From the NCBI RefSeq assembly GCF_020520425.1, contig NC_079492.1, positions 109,341,157-109,405,156 of the forward strand: DNA of 64,000 nucleotides, written 5' to 3'. The stretch's first letter is position 1. Every line of letters begins with the position of its first letter. The translations under genes and the position numbers were made by a program. The DNA is from Spinacia oleracea. Its lineage: Eukaryota > Streptophyta > Magnoliopsida > Caryophyllales > Amaranthaceae. The notes beneath the pieces were generated by a model. That model saw nothing but the letters and a program-made list of their open reading frames with translations. It was not told where the DNA came from and searched no databases. This document shows positions 12,367 through 24,017 of this stretch, piece by piece.

Positions 12367-13714
12367 CGGATTTTTCATGAAATGCCCCCGAGGTTTGCTT
12401 TAATGCACCAAATACCCCTAAACTTTCCAGAATGCACCAAATACCCTCGAGGTTTTAATAAATAACACAAAATGCCCATAATAAGCATTTTCCGTCCATT
12501 CCGTTAAGTCTCCGTTAACATTATTTTACTTTTTTACCCTTATTCAACAATTTTCTCTACTAATCATAATATTACCACTTAATTAAATTAATTAAACTAA
12601 TTAAACCCCTAAAAATAATAATTAACTATTATCTAAAAAATTAAGACCCTAAAAATCTAATTAATTAAAAAAAACAAAAATTGACCCAAAATATGTACGT
12701 GAAGTTAATTGCTTGTTCATCACCACACCACCATCATCATCTTTCTCATCATCATCATCTCAAACCACCATGAAAGCGTTATTTCCATCAACCGGCGCCA
12801 TCATTATCATCATCTTTCTCATCTCAAACCACCATCATCTTTCTCATATCATCATCTTTCTCATCTCAAACCACCATGGAATTGAAGCGTCATTTCCATC
12901 GACCGACGCCATGTTCGGTAATCTGAAGCTCCGATCCTGTGAGTTTAGAGATGGAGATGATATGAGACCATCTGATGGAGGTATAGAGGATTCGTAGATC
13001 CTCCAGCCATTTTAACCAGGTGGGAATCAATGGAACACGATTTTGCGATTTAGGTTTAAATTGATTTGGGGAAAATCAATTTGGGGAAGAACACATTTTT
13101 TATTTTTTTTGGAATAAATCTGCACAGTAGGGTTTTGGAGTATTTTCATCGATTAATTTGGAGTATTTTTTGTTGGAAATTTTCTGGGATCTTGTTGGTT
13201 TTGAATTTTTTGTTGGTTTTGGATCTTGTTACGAATGTTTTGGTGATATAATCGTTGATTTTTGCTGATTTTTCTGGGATGTAAAAGTTGATTTTCTGGG
13301 TTTAAGAAAGAAAAGGAGAAGAGAAGAGGAAGGGTTCCTTGGTGGTTGTGGGTGGCGATGGATACTGATTTGGAAGAAGCAACGGGAGAGAGAAAGGAGC
13401 AAAGATGATGGGATTTGGAGGATTGACAGAGGGAGTTAGAAAGGAGCGGAGATTATGGAATTTGGAGGATTGATTTGCAGACTCCTGGGAAGAAGAGGAG
13501 ACATCACAAAGGAACAAGAAAGAGAAAGAAAAAAAAGGAAAAGAAAAGAAAAAAATTTAATGTTAACGGAGACTTAACGGAATGGACGAAAAATGCTTAT
13601 TATGGGCATTTTGTGTTATTTATTAAAATCTCGAGGGTATTTGGTGCATTCTGGAAAGTTTAGGGGTATTTGGTGCATTAAAGCAAACCTCGGGGGCATT
13701 TCATGAAAAATCCG
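12367..13714. mobile_element. MULE-1, 1348-bp Mutator-like element
   Basis: Terminal inverted repeats of about 160 bp begin CGGATTTTTCATGAAATGCC at 12367 and end with the inverted copy at 13714. Perfect 9-bp target duplications TTGTAACAT flank it (12358-12366 and 13715-13723), the signature of Mutator-superfamily transposition. The interior (12540-13555) has CAT/CAC-rich simple repeats and a stretch resembling the 5' end of a plant gene but no transposase, so the element is non-autonomous. It shares its ends with MULE-2 (53346-54715). Confidence 0.9.
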
Positions 13715-15406
13715 TTGTAACATTTATAAAGTTATTAAGTAGGCCAAATCTACTATGAGATTAAACAAAAGAAGTGAAAATCATAATATTTTAAATCTTG
13801 CTACTAGTATGTGCCCGTGCTAATGCATAAAAAGTCATATTCTAATAAAGTAACGTACTTTATATAATGTTGTATTCTAATAAAATTAGATTATAAAATT
13901 AGACAGCTTATAAAAAAAGCATTAGATTATATAATGTTGTATTCTAATAAAATAATGTATAATTTAAACATTAGTTGTATCTAAGACAAAATGTCATATT
14001 CTAATAAAGTAACGTGCTTTATTGTGGTTGATATCTGAATTTTCCGAGTATGTCATTTCAATTTTATTTTACCGTATTTATTTAGCTCCAAATACGCTTA
14101 TAAGAACGTTAATATTAATTAATGGTATTTTATGATTTATGGTTAGTTGATTTTTATGAAAAGTTTTGGTACTAATTGATCATATGTTTAATTATGTGTC
14201 ATTTCTATCATCTATTTTAATTGATTACACACGTAAATTCAGGATGGATAAGTTTGTTTACATTTTATTTTTTCCATATTTCTTTGTTTATATGATGGTC
14301 TATATTGAGTGTCCATATTGTTGATGTCTAACCAATAGAAATGTATTTTTCTTCTAGAGTAGTCATTTTATACTCAGTACATGATTTTGTTCTCTCAAGT
14401 TTTTTTTACCTCCTACAAAATACTTGTTTTACTATTGAAACTAAACATGAAAGTAAATGTTGTTTCTTAAAATTAAAGCAAATGAAATGATAATTAGTTT
14501 TACGCTTATCATGTACTGCGTAATATGAATAGACGAAGGGGGCGTTTGTTTTAAGGTTTTCGAAAAAGATAAGGGAATCAAGTGGGATGATTCTGTTATA
14601 TATTGTTTGTAATAAATTTTGTTTCATCCCCTTGATCTCTCTTACCCTCAAAATCATCTACATCCACCCCCCTCACTCCTAAGGCATCGATTTTCTTCTC
14701 TCCTGTACTCCACTACCACCTTCACCGTCATTGACCAAAGCCTTGACCACTCCCGCACTACCTCGCCACCGCTTGACCCAACCACCCCAGTCACGTACCA
14801 GACCACCATCTTCCGCACCTCCATTTTATTCCACCTGCATTGACATACTCAACCACCAACAAACCATACCCAATGACCATGCAATTCTCCCCCGCTAACG
14901 ATAAAAGTCTTCTACGTACCAATTCATTACCAAATTAAACCTAACTACCATCAAATCTGATCGATGAAAATTGTTTCACCCCACCCATAACCCCAAAAAC
15001 TATCCTCATAAAAACCCACAAAGCCACCCTAAACACCCTCCCGGTTCACCATGGAACACAGCCACCCACCGTCCTCCTTAAAAACCACAAAGAACCATGA
15101 ATTTTGAGTTTAGATCATGAAATCCGACTCGAAAAACACATACTAAAAGAGTTAATGTTGAAGTCAATCACATCAAATTAAATCATGAAAAATCTGAATA
15201 AAATTAGAAAATTAATAATGATGATTGATATTTATCACGTAGTAAAAAGAAAATTATATATCCTCTCCGTCACATGTATATCATAATAATATCTTACTTC
15301 GTACTTAAATGGCAAGAATTGTATATTGACAAAGTGTTGTAATTTTTTATATTATTATTTACTTGTTAGTATTGAAGTTCTAATATTATTACGTGCGGAG
15401 TACGTA

Positions 15407-15630
15407 CGGTTTTTTCATTAAATACCTCTAAGTTTTGGCGAAATTCACCAAATGCCCTCGAATTTCAGTAATACATAAAATATCCATATTTCAAAACATA
15501 ATACACGAAGTACCTCAATTTCAATACTTAACACACCAGAAAACATTAATGACGTCATCTACCTCATAATCAACCAATTAACGTCTAATCAATCCCCATA
15601 ATCAACCCACCAATTAACAACACTATTTAT
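15407..15630. mobile_element. decayed end of a MULE-1/MULE-2 relative
   Basis: CGGTTTTTTCATTAAATACC followed by a degenerate copy of the MULE-2 left inverted repeat and the GACGTCAT/ACGTCTAAT strings found just inside MULE-2. No matching right end is present, so it is a truncated copy inside the Helitron. Confidence 0.6.
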
Positions 15631-16260
15631 TATGTAAATACAACATTCTTATTCTAGCTTTTTGTTACGTAAGTAGTACAAAACTTTTATTAGGATTGAA
15701 AATATTTTTCTATTTTATACTATTTTAAATTAGGAAAATCAAAATTATTTCGTAAAAAAGAAGTTTTGCATATTGAATCAGGTCAACCTGTCAATTTGGT
15801 TGAATACAAAGTAAAGAAAGGATCGATTTGTGTTTAATATAGAATGGAAATTCTAAAGGTTATCTTTGTTACACATTTTTGTTTTATTTATTAATTTTAG
15901 TTTCCTTCTTCATTCGTATTATGATTCAAATTGACCAATTTTTTTAATATTTCTCTTTTTTGTTAGTATTTCCTCCCTCTATTTCGTAGTTTAACTTCAT
16001 GTTTTGGTAGTTTCCTTTTTGGTCCAGCTCAATTTAAGGGAATTAAGATGATGATGTGGAGTAGTTGTGGGTTGAGAATCGGGGTTTGGAGGCCTCTCAT
16101 TCCTCACCACTCTGCTTTAATAATATAGATTCACCCACTATCAATTTCTTACAATAAGTAATAACTCAATACACACTTTCATCTTATTTTAATAAATTCA
16201 ACTCACCCTCCTAAAACTACGTGAAGGTCAAACTGTATCTTTTAGTTAATACGGATGGAG

Positions 16261-16528
16261 TATCATCTTTTGGTCACTTTTGGAATATTTCTTTATTTGT
16301 CCAATCTTTATCCCCACTATGCCATTGAAAATATCCAAATGACCCACTACTCCCAAGTAAACATTTATCCCGTTATACCCATTAGTTATTTATTCTCTTA
16401 CCCATACGGGTTAGATTCTATTGATATTTATATGACAAGTGTACTCAAGTTGGATTGTCTTAGATTCTAATGGACTAACATTCAAAAAACAGATTATTTC
16501 TGAATTTCTGATGAGTATGGAACTAATA
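16261..16528. other. short intergenic spacer
   Basis: No feature recognised. The open frame at 16255-16470 has no signs of a real protein. Confidence 0.4.
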
Positions 16529-16536
16529 GATTAAAA

Positions 16537-16679
16537 TAAATAAGGTACCGCCTAGTGGTTAAGAACTTAAGACTATGAGTCTATGTACTTTAGGCATCAG
16601 GATCGAAATTTCGAATCCCCAATTTTCCAATTGTAATTGTATTCCGGTGACTCATTCGTAAAAAAATTTAAAAAAAGTT
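16537..16679 (+). mobile_element. tRNA-derived SINE
   Basis: The head carries an A-box-like CCGCCTAGTGGTTAAG (about 16547-16562) and, about 50 bp on, a degenerate B-box GATCGAAATTTCGAATCC, the internal promoter arrangement of RNA polymerase III SINEs. The tail is A-rich. Direct repeats GATTAAAA flank it (16529-16536 and 16680-16687), consistent with target-primed insertion. It does not fold as a working tRNA. Confidence 0.75.
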
Positions 16680-16968
16680 GATTAAAAAGTACATCAACAT
16701 TTCTTGGCAAAACTGTCACAAAGAACCTTCTTTTTTTCCTCAATTTGTGAACTAGTACCTTATGTATTCATTTTTGTGAAATAGTACCTTGAATTAAAAA
16801 CTTGTTTTAAAAATGGTACCCTGTTGCAACATTCCGGCCAAATAATAATTTTTCGGACATTGATTCTGTTTGTTGCCACAATTTGAGAGGGAAATCTTTG
16901 CGTGCGAACACGCTCTCATCATCTAACCACATTCAAATTTTTCAGCGCATGTTCTTCTTCAATGTCAA

Positions 16969-17292
16969 CTACCATCTTGAACTTATCTTCCTCATGCCTG
17001 CTGATTTCCCTCTTGAGTAAATCAATTTGGGATTGCAAAATTTTCTTTTCAAGCAGCTGGTAACATCCTTCTGCCAGTCAAGGATACCTTTGTCTACCCA
17101 CTCAAAAAAATTGCATCCCCTTCTTCCAGTTGCATAGTCATAGAACTTGGATGCTATGAACTTTCTTCCTGGGGTTTCCATTGTCCATGCCTTTAATGGC
17201 CCTAAGCAAGTCCACAATAACATGTAGAGCGAAAACTTCGAAGAGATGAATGAGAAAGAGAATACGTCTGCAATGGAATCAATTACAAGCAA
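16969..17292 (-). pseudogene. captured zf-GRF-type gene fragment in MULE-X
   Basis: The minus-strand frame contains TMETPGRKFIASKFYD and RRGCNFFEWVDKGI, close to the core of plant zf-GRF domains (NPGRRF...GCGFFEWVD), a zinc-binding motif in nucleic-acid-associated and plant transposon-borne proteins. The N-terminal zinc cysteines are incomplete (one Cys in LWTCLGPLK), and the rest of any host gene is missing. The fragment lies between the MULE-X inverted repeats, so capture by the transposon is the simplest reading; a small element-encoded protein cannot be excluded. Confidence 0.6.
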
Positions 17293-18211
17293 TCAAATTC
17301 AATTGATTACAATTTGCACCAAGGAATTCAAGAGATGAAAAGATAGAAAATCATACCTTTGGTTCTTGAAACCAGTTGTTGCTTTCCCTCTTAAAAATAA
17401 TTGAGTGTAGATCTAAAATTCTCGTGGGTATTGTTGTTCTGCTATTCTTATAAGAAGAGTAACATAGGCGCGTGATGTTTGGCTAGGTTTGTTACACACA
17501 CAGGTTTTTGGAGGGAAGGTTAAAAAATGGCTGGAAAATTGTTATTTTAGCCGGACTGTTGCAATAAGGTACCATTTTTAAAACAAGGTACTATTTGACA
17601 AAACTGAAAATATAAGGGTCTTGTATGGTTAGGAGTTGTTAGCTGTTAGCTGATAGATGGTTTGACTAGCTGTTAGCGGTTAGTTGTTTGTATTAGTTGT
17701 TGGAAAAATAATCCAACCTTTGCCCGGTAATCCATTAACAGTCCCACCTATGCGATATTTCTAGCTGATCCAACCTTTGACACCTATTTTCTTTAAACAG
17801 ACCCCTTGAAATGACGACCTGCAAAATCAGGTCACTTGTCCTACATGACAATGACCGTTGCGATTTTTGCAGGTTTCCTTCCTTTAAAGTTCCTCCCTCT
17901 CATTTCCTTCTCTGTTTTTGCTAAACTCGTCTTTGCTAATCATTCTCCTTCCTTCTATCTTCCTTTCGTACTCTTCATCACTATCCTTTCCATTCCCAAA
18001 ATCCTCCCTCATTAAAACAACAAACTAATTAATCATCCACTAAACCAGAAAGATATATTAGTGAAGAAGAGCTAGGACACCGTCAACATAATCCTTATTC
18101 TTTATGCCATTTTATGCTGCATTTTCGCCAAAAGAAACAACGATTCTTTGATGATGTCGATATTAGCAAGTTTTATCCAAAGGAGAATCGCGTTTGTAAT
18201 GATGAACTTCA

Positions 18212-19600
18212 TGTTAGGTTATAAAAAATATAAACAATATAATTCATGCAGAAAAACCATAAAGTCGGGAATCCAAATTAATTGACACATAGTCAATTAG
18301 CATAATTAGGATACATACAATGTGATGCGTGCCTTCCCTAGCTGCTCTCGAGCCGAACAAGAACAAGTTTAGGACTCTAAATGTCGCCCCTTCGTAGATA
18401 GTCCACAGCACGTTCAAATCCGCCTTAGATGCAATTAACTAGAATATTATCTAAGGTTTTATGTGCACTCGGAAAGCTTATTATTAATTTTAGGCAAATT
18501 ATTAAATTCTCTCTTGAACTTAATGTATGTGAATACTTATTGAATTGCATTATAAATTGTGATCATGAACCACATATTTATAGGGTGGAAATAACGGAGT
18601 TAGAATTTTACTTGGATTCCAATAACTAAATCCATTAGGATTCTAGTTAAATTATATCATTAGAATTTTACGTTTACTCAAATACCTAAGTATTTCAGAT
18701 TTAACAAAATATCCAATTTGAGTAGAATTAGGAAAACGCGATTACTTCCTAACGAAGTAATCCTAACCGGCCAAGGTAGTGCATGCGTGGCCCTTGACCC
18801 GACGCTGCTACGCAACCCGCAGCTCGCAAGCCCACGAGTGCTGTTGTTTGCTCGCTGGCCCATGGGCGCTGGCAGCATGCACGCGGCCCACGAGGGCGCT
18901 GCTGCTGCTCAGCCTACTTGCTCTGCGTGCGCGGGCTTGCTTGGCGCTGGGCCTGGCTTCGTGCTGGGACTTCCGTCTTGCAAGCTCGTTCGTCGATCGT
19001 TTCGTACGTCGCGCTTCCGATTCGTTTTCCGATTCCGGAATTCGTTTCCGATTCGAACAAATATTTAATATTTCCGATTCCGGAATTTATTTCCAATTCC
19101 GACAATATTTCCGATTCCGGTAATATTCCCGTTTCCGGCAATATTTCTATTTCCGATAATATTTTCCGATACGTACCATGTTTCCGTTTCCGGCAACATC
19201 TACGACTTGGATAATATTTATATTTCCGTCATGATCCATATTTCCGTTTCCGGCAATATCATCATTTCCGGAGCATTTCTATATTTTTCCTTTTGACGAT
19301 TTCAGTTCCCACTGGAATCGAGATCCGTCATTTCCGAGTGTTCATAAATAGAGTATTTAATACTTGATCACTTAAATACTTGATCCGTTCACGTATATTT
19401 GTGTGACCCTACGGGTTTAGTCAAGAGTAAGCTGTAGATTAATATTATTAATTCCACTTGAACTGAAGCGGCCTCTAGCTAGGCATTCAGTTCACTTGAT
19501 CTCACTGAATTATTAACTTGTTTTAATCAATTAATACTGAACCGCATTTATTAGACTTAGCATTGAATGCATACTTGGACCAATGGCATTATTTCCTTCA
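18212..19600 (-). mobile_element. solo LTR of the copia family, with 5-bp TSD
   Basis: A complete LTR in minus orientation: it starts TGTTAGGTTATAA and ends ATTATTTCCTTCA, the inverted ends of this family. Perfect 5-bp duplications CTTCA flank it (18207-18211 and 19601-19605). It is clearly diverged from the B and C LTRs and resembles the fragment at 19621-19791, so it belongs to an older subfamily. A solo LTR is the product of recombination between the two LTRs of a full element. Confidence 0.92.
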
Positions 19601-19620
19601 CTTCAATCTGATGAGGTTGT

Positions 19621-19791
19621 TGTTAGGTTATGACAAATATAAAACATATATTTCATGCGGAAAAACCATAAAGCCAGGAATCCAAATTAATTGCCACATA
19701 GTCAATTAGCATAATTTAGGATACATACATATGACGCGTGCCTTCCCTAGCTGCTCCCGAACTGAACAAGAACAAGTTTAGGACTCCAAAC
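19621..19791 (-). mobile_element. LTR fragment of the older copia subfamily, interrupted by copia B
   Basis: TGTTAGGTTATGACAAATAT and the following 170 bp match the start of the solo LTR at 18212 better than the C LTR. It stops at GGACTCCAAA exactly where the B 5' LTR begins, so B inserted into it. The expected continuation is not found beyond B, where C sequence begins instead. Confidence 0.8.
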
Positions 19792-20106
19792 TGAAGGAAA
19801 TAATGCCCTTGGTCCAAGTATGCATTCTATGATAAGTCTAATAAATGCGGTTCAGTATTAATTAACAAGTTAATAAATTCAGTGAGATCAAGTGAGCTGA
19901 ATGCCTAGCTAGAGGCCGCTTCAGTTCAAGTGGAATTAATGATATTAATCCACAGCTTACTCTTGACTGAACCCGTAGGGTCACACAAATAGTACGTAAA
20001 CGGATCAAGTATCTAATGGCATTAGATACTCTATCTATGGATATTTGGAATCGACGGATCTTGGTTTCAGTGGGAGCTGAGATCGTCACAAGCAAGAAAT
20101 GAATAC

Positions 20107-20430
20107 TCCGGAAACGATGATATTGCCGGAAACGGAAATATGGATCGTATCGGAAATATAAATATTATCCAAGTCGTAGATATTGCCGGAAACGGAAACA
20201 TGGTACGTATCGGAAAATATTGTCGGAAATGGAAATATTGCCAGAATCGGAAATATTGCCGGAAACGGAAATATTGTCAGAATCGGAAATATTATCGGAA
20301 TCGGAAAATAATTCCGGAAACGGAAATATTAAATATTTGTTCGAAACGGAAATTAATTCCGGAATCGGAAATGTTAAATATTGTTCGTATCGGAAATGAA
20401 TTCCGGAATCGGAAATTTAATCGGAAGCGT
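20107..20430. repeat. CGGAAATATT-type tandem array in LTR U3
   Basis: Over a dozen imperfect units alternating GGAAACGGAAATATTG and GGAATCGGAAATATT, interspersed with TTCCGGAA palindromes. The same array lies in every LTR copy in this window (5765-6080, 19020-19260, 29165-29450, 37850-38175). The B 3' LTR lacks one block present in its 5' LTR, showing unit-number change. Position in U3 upstream of the TATA box suggests an enhancer-like role (inference). Confidence 0.85.
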
Positions 20431-20818
20431 ATCGTACGAATAAGCATCGGACGAGGCCTGCCGGACGAGGGCCCAGCTCGAAGCCAGGCCATCGCCCAGC
20501 AAGCCAAACGCGCGCCACAAGCCCAGCCAAGGCAGCGCCCAGGCCTACCACAAGGCAGGCCCAGCGCGCGCCAAGGCCGCGGCTGCGTGGGCCTCGCTGC
20601 GTGGGCTGCTGCTCGCACGCACGCGCATGGGCGGCCCATCGTGGCTGCCGTGTGTGTGTGTGAGTTTGTGTTCATGCACGATTCCTAAAACATGCAGAGT
20701 TCGGTTAATGATTAAATTCCTAATTCTATTTGATAAATTAATTAATTAGAGTTCTTGTAGGATTCTAAGTTTAATTAATTCGTATCCTAATAGGATTCCA
20801 ATTCTCTTTCCATACCCC

Positions 20819-20826
20819 TATAAATA
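20819..20826 (+). promoter_or_regulatory. TATA box of copia B 5' LTR
   Basis: TATAAATA in the sequence CCCTATAAATATGTGG, at the same place as in A and C. It is the likely start of element transcription. Confidence 0.6.
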
Positions 20827-21182
20827 TGTGGCCTGGGTTCACAATTTATAACGAGTTTTTTAAAGTATTCAAAGTGAGTTTTGAGAGAAAAATTCAGCCA
20901 CATTCCTTGCTCAAAAGTGCCGAAAATTCTAGTACCTTAAGGGCGATTCTAGTTGGTCAATCTTAAGGCGGATCCGGACGTGCTGTGGACTATCTACGGA
21001 GGGACGACACTTGGAGTCCTAAAGACTTGTTCTTGCTCGGTTCGGGCGCAGCTAGGGAGGGCACGCAACAAAGAGTATGCATCTAAATTATGCTATATGA
21101 TTATGTGTAAATAATATGTATTCCTGGGTTAATGTTTGTTTCCGCATGATTTATGTAATATCATATGTATCATAACCTAACA

Positions 21183-21199
21183 GTGGTATCACGATCCCC
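21183..21199 (+). promoter_or_regulatory. primer binding site of copia B
   Basis: GTGGTATCACGATCCCC directly follows the LTR end. The start TGGTATCA is complementary to the 3' end of plant initiator tRNA-Met, the usual copia primer; the match weakens after eight bases. In C the site reads GTGGTATCACGAGCCCC. Confidence 0.75.
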
Positions 21200-22229
21200 T
21201 TATTATTTTCATAATCTAAATTGCATGAACATGGTTAAATATTACAAATTTGCAAGAATTAAAAGGGGTGATTAATTTTCGTAATTGTTAATTAATTGCA
21301 AATTGCGTTTATTTAATTATACGTACGCAGTTTTTCGGCAGTTTCTTCGTTACTCATCCAAATCGAGTGATTTTTGTGTCAATTCCGCATGTAAAAGGCA
21401 TTCTAAAATTTTGACAAAAATAGTATTTTCTGCCGAACCCAGAATTCTCAAATTCGAAGCCTAACTATGACTTTTCGAAGGTTTTAGTTTTTCGAATGCA
21501 AAATTTCGTAAATTTAAGATGTTAAATTAAATATTTGCGATTCTTGTTGATAAATCTTGAATTTTTGATTGACCTACTGTATATGTTTAACAAGTTTGAA
21601 TGCCTAGCCTTGTTAATTATGCAATCTAATTTGTAATTATGATTAATTTGTTGAAAATTAGAATAATTAAGAATTAATTTCATTTTCATAATTAATTATA
21701 ATTTATTTAGAAACCTATGATTAAAAACCACCATAAAAATTGTAAATTTATGATAAATTTTAAATTTTTATGACCTAGACTTGAATCCATAACAATCGGA
21801 AATCAATTGAATAATAAATTTTCGATTTTTCGCCCTAAAATTATGAAATTAATATTATTTATTAATTTGTCATTAATTTTAAATATAAATTTTAAATTTT
21901 TATGCGATTCGTTCATATAACTTGCACGCACAAAGCAATGGAAGCTTCGTGTTACCCTTAAGGGGTGTTGTATAGTGCGGGCATGCGACGACGAGCAAGG
22001 GAGCTCGTCGCCCGTGCGGCACCAATGCAATGAGCAAGGCATGGTGCACGAGCACAAGGCAGCAGCCCTGCCTTGTGTCGTGGGCCACGAGCTATGAACA
22101 AATGGGCATGGGCAAAAGGCAAGCCAAGGCAGTCGCGTGTGGGCAGCAAGCGAGCTGCGCCACAACGCGCACTGCCTCGCGCAAGAGCGCGCAGCCTCGC
22201 GCGCAGCGAGCGCAAGCTCGCGTGCCACG

Positions 22230-22445
22230 AGCGCTGCGCCCAGCGTTGCTCGCGCGCACAGCGAGCGATGTCGCCCGCCCAGCGAGCGATGGCTCGCGCG
22301 CACAGCGAGCGATGGCTCGCGCGCACAGCGAGCAATGGCTCGCGCGCACAGCGGGCTATGGAGCGCGCGCAGCGAGCGCTGGCGAGCGCGCACTGCGAGC
22401 AATGGCTCGCGTGCGACGAGCGCTGGCGCGCTCGCAGCGAGCACC
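22230..22445. repeat. GC-rich 24-bp imperfect tandem repeat in copia B leader
   Basis: About eight units of CGCGCGCACAGCGAGCGATGGCT type with small changes, within an AT-rich leader. It opens reading frames in nearly every frame (arginine/alanine/serine-rich products) but has no start-site context or protein family. It recurs in C at 35835-36060 with another unit arrangement. Confidence 0.85.
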
Positions 22446-24017
22446 ATAGCGTGCGATGGCTTGCGATGGGAGATGCAGCAGCTATGCGACGAGCGCATGG
22501 GCTGCGCGCACATGGCCAGCGAAGGTTGTGTGCGTGCGGCCCATGGGCGTGCAATGCGTAGGGTGTTTGCGTTACGATTAGATCGTTTTGAATGTTTAAT
22601 TTGAAAATTTCAGTTCACGTAATTTTAATTAATTTTAAAATTAATAATTTAAATTATTTTCTTGGATTTTAATTTTGAATATTGTAATTATAATAAATTT
22701 TATTTATTCTAATTATTTTACTAAAATTAAAATCATGAATTAATTTAAATAACGACTGAAATTAAATTAAACTTTTTGGATTCAATTATAAATTTATATG
22801 AGCTTTAAATTTTAATTAAATTTGTATGTTTCCGGTTAGACTAGAAATACATTTTTATGTTTAAAATTAGTAAAGCATATGAATTTATTGGTTTAAGTGG
22901 GAGCGCTTTTTAGTCATAAACTCTTGATTAGGTCTACAAATCCTTAAGGTTAAAACAACTTGATTAGAATTAATAAGGACTGAATAATTGGTAGATTATT
23001 GGTGCCCTTGATTAATTGCTGCAAATGTTTACGTGATGCATAATGTGTTTTACTAACCAGCTATGTGGGCCATTCATGATAATGAATGGGTGAATGGTAT
23101 ATATTGTATATGTACTGTTTTGCAGGTTATGAAGTGACTAGTATGGCCCAAATAGGATAGAAAATATGGTCTGCGTACCATTAATTTGAATGTAATTGGT
23201 CTAATTAAAGTACCAAAGTTATTTTTCAATTCAAATATGGTCTGCGAACCATCAAATAGTTGTAATTAGTTATAGCTTATCCTATTTGAAGAAAATGGTG
23301 CCTCCCACGGAGATTTTCAAGACGGACTTTGAAGTCAAAGCTTCAAGATGAAGTCGGGCCATACTAGATCACATTAATCTTATGCAAGTTTTAAGTTATT
23401 TATTGCTTTTAAATATGTCTTAAAATGCATGAGATCAAAAGCTTGATTATGTTGCATGATTAAGGATTTTAGTTCACTTAAAATCTAACCAACATAGTAA
23501 GAGCCTTAAGTTCCAAACTTAAAAATTGAGTTAAAAGGTGCCATGCCAAAATATACACTTGCTTGGATATCCTTTACATCAATCTAGTAATAGTTTTCGC
23601 TCAGCGAGGTGTTACTTATTGGTCCTAAAGGGGCAAGGTACACAAACAATTGTGAGTACATGTTAGTTTTGGTGAAACTCAACGATATAAGTAAGGAGTC
23701 CTTTTATGTCGTGGCAAAATCGATAGGTTTACCTAATAAGTTATTAGACGTACCTATCAACCAAGAGTAGTTTCTAGACTATTAGCAAAAGGCTTTTGCT
23801 TACCTAAGATGTTCTAGGATTAAGTCGACAAACTGTGCTTAGTTCTTCAATGATTTTAGGATCTTGGAATCATTTTATTCACACCTGCCGGAACACATAA
23901 CTTGAATGAAATGCTTAATAAACATTGAATTATGCATGTATGCTAGAATTTAAGTTTATTAAGAGAAACTGTGAATGGTTATTTATTTGTTTATTCTTTT
24001 CAATTGTAGTTTTTAAT

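Larger units (their letters stand above)
11836..16129 (-). mobile_element. non-autonomous Helitron, possibly with two 3' termini
   Basis: On the minus strand the 5' end is TCTATATTATTAAAGCAG at 16129, preceded by host A, a classic plant Helitron start. Two candidate 3' ends exist. GCACGGGCACATACTAG ends at 13804, followed by host T. A hairpin CGTGC-GGT-GCACG (11849-11861) is followed nine bases later by CTAA ending at 11836, also with host T. Because the Stowaway MITE is rejoined only when 11836-16129 is removed, the outer end is taken as the real limit. No RepHel ORF is seen. The interior includes a complete MULE (12367-13714) and a fragment of a related one (15407-15630). Confidence 0.65.
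11662..16260. mobile_element. Stowaway-type MITE split by a Helitron
   Basis: The left half (11662-11835) starts CTCCTTCCGTATTTAATTAA. The right half (16130-16260) ends TTAGTTAATACGGATGGAG, its inverted partner, followed by TA. Together they make an element of about 305 bp, a normal MITE size. The gap between them is exactly filled by a Helitron with the canonical host A and T next to its ends. The left TA duplication is not preserved. Confidence 0.65.
19792..21182 (+). repeat. 5' LTR of copia B (1391 bp)
   Basis: From TGAAGGAAATAATGCCC to CATAACCTAACA. It contains the CGGAAATATT array (20107-20430), a GC-rich block (20440-20640), a TATA box (20819-20826) and a probable R-U5 with TTCGGGCGCAGCTAGGGAGG. 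Several long reading frames appear on both strands over the GC-rich block, but they are not conserved as proteins between copies. Confidence 0.95.

Noticed and set aside
12713-12997. His/Ser/Ile-rich 94-residue frame in MULE-1
   Set aside because: Built from CAT/CAC simple repeats; no domain.
13475-13663. Lys-rich frame at the right end of MULE-1
   Set aside because: Purine-run translation that runs into the terminal inverted repeat.
16543-16615. tRNA gene candidate
   Set aside because: A- and B-box-like motifs are present but no cloverleaf forms; flanking GATTAAAA repeats show a SINE.
19621-19791. LTR fragment considered as the missing 3' end of copia C's 3' LTR split by B
   Set aside because: It differs clearly from the C 5' LTR and matches the older solo LTR instead, whereas the true C 3' LTR piece (29487-29808) is identical to its 5' LTR.
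21803-22604. Several long overlapping frames on both strands of the copia B leader (and 35676-36390 in C)
   Set aside because: They arise from the GC-rich 24-bp repeat, which lacks stops in almost every frame; no family, no conserved frame between copies.
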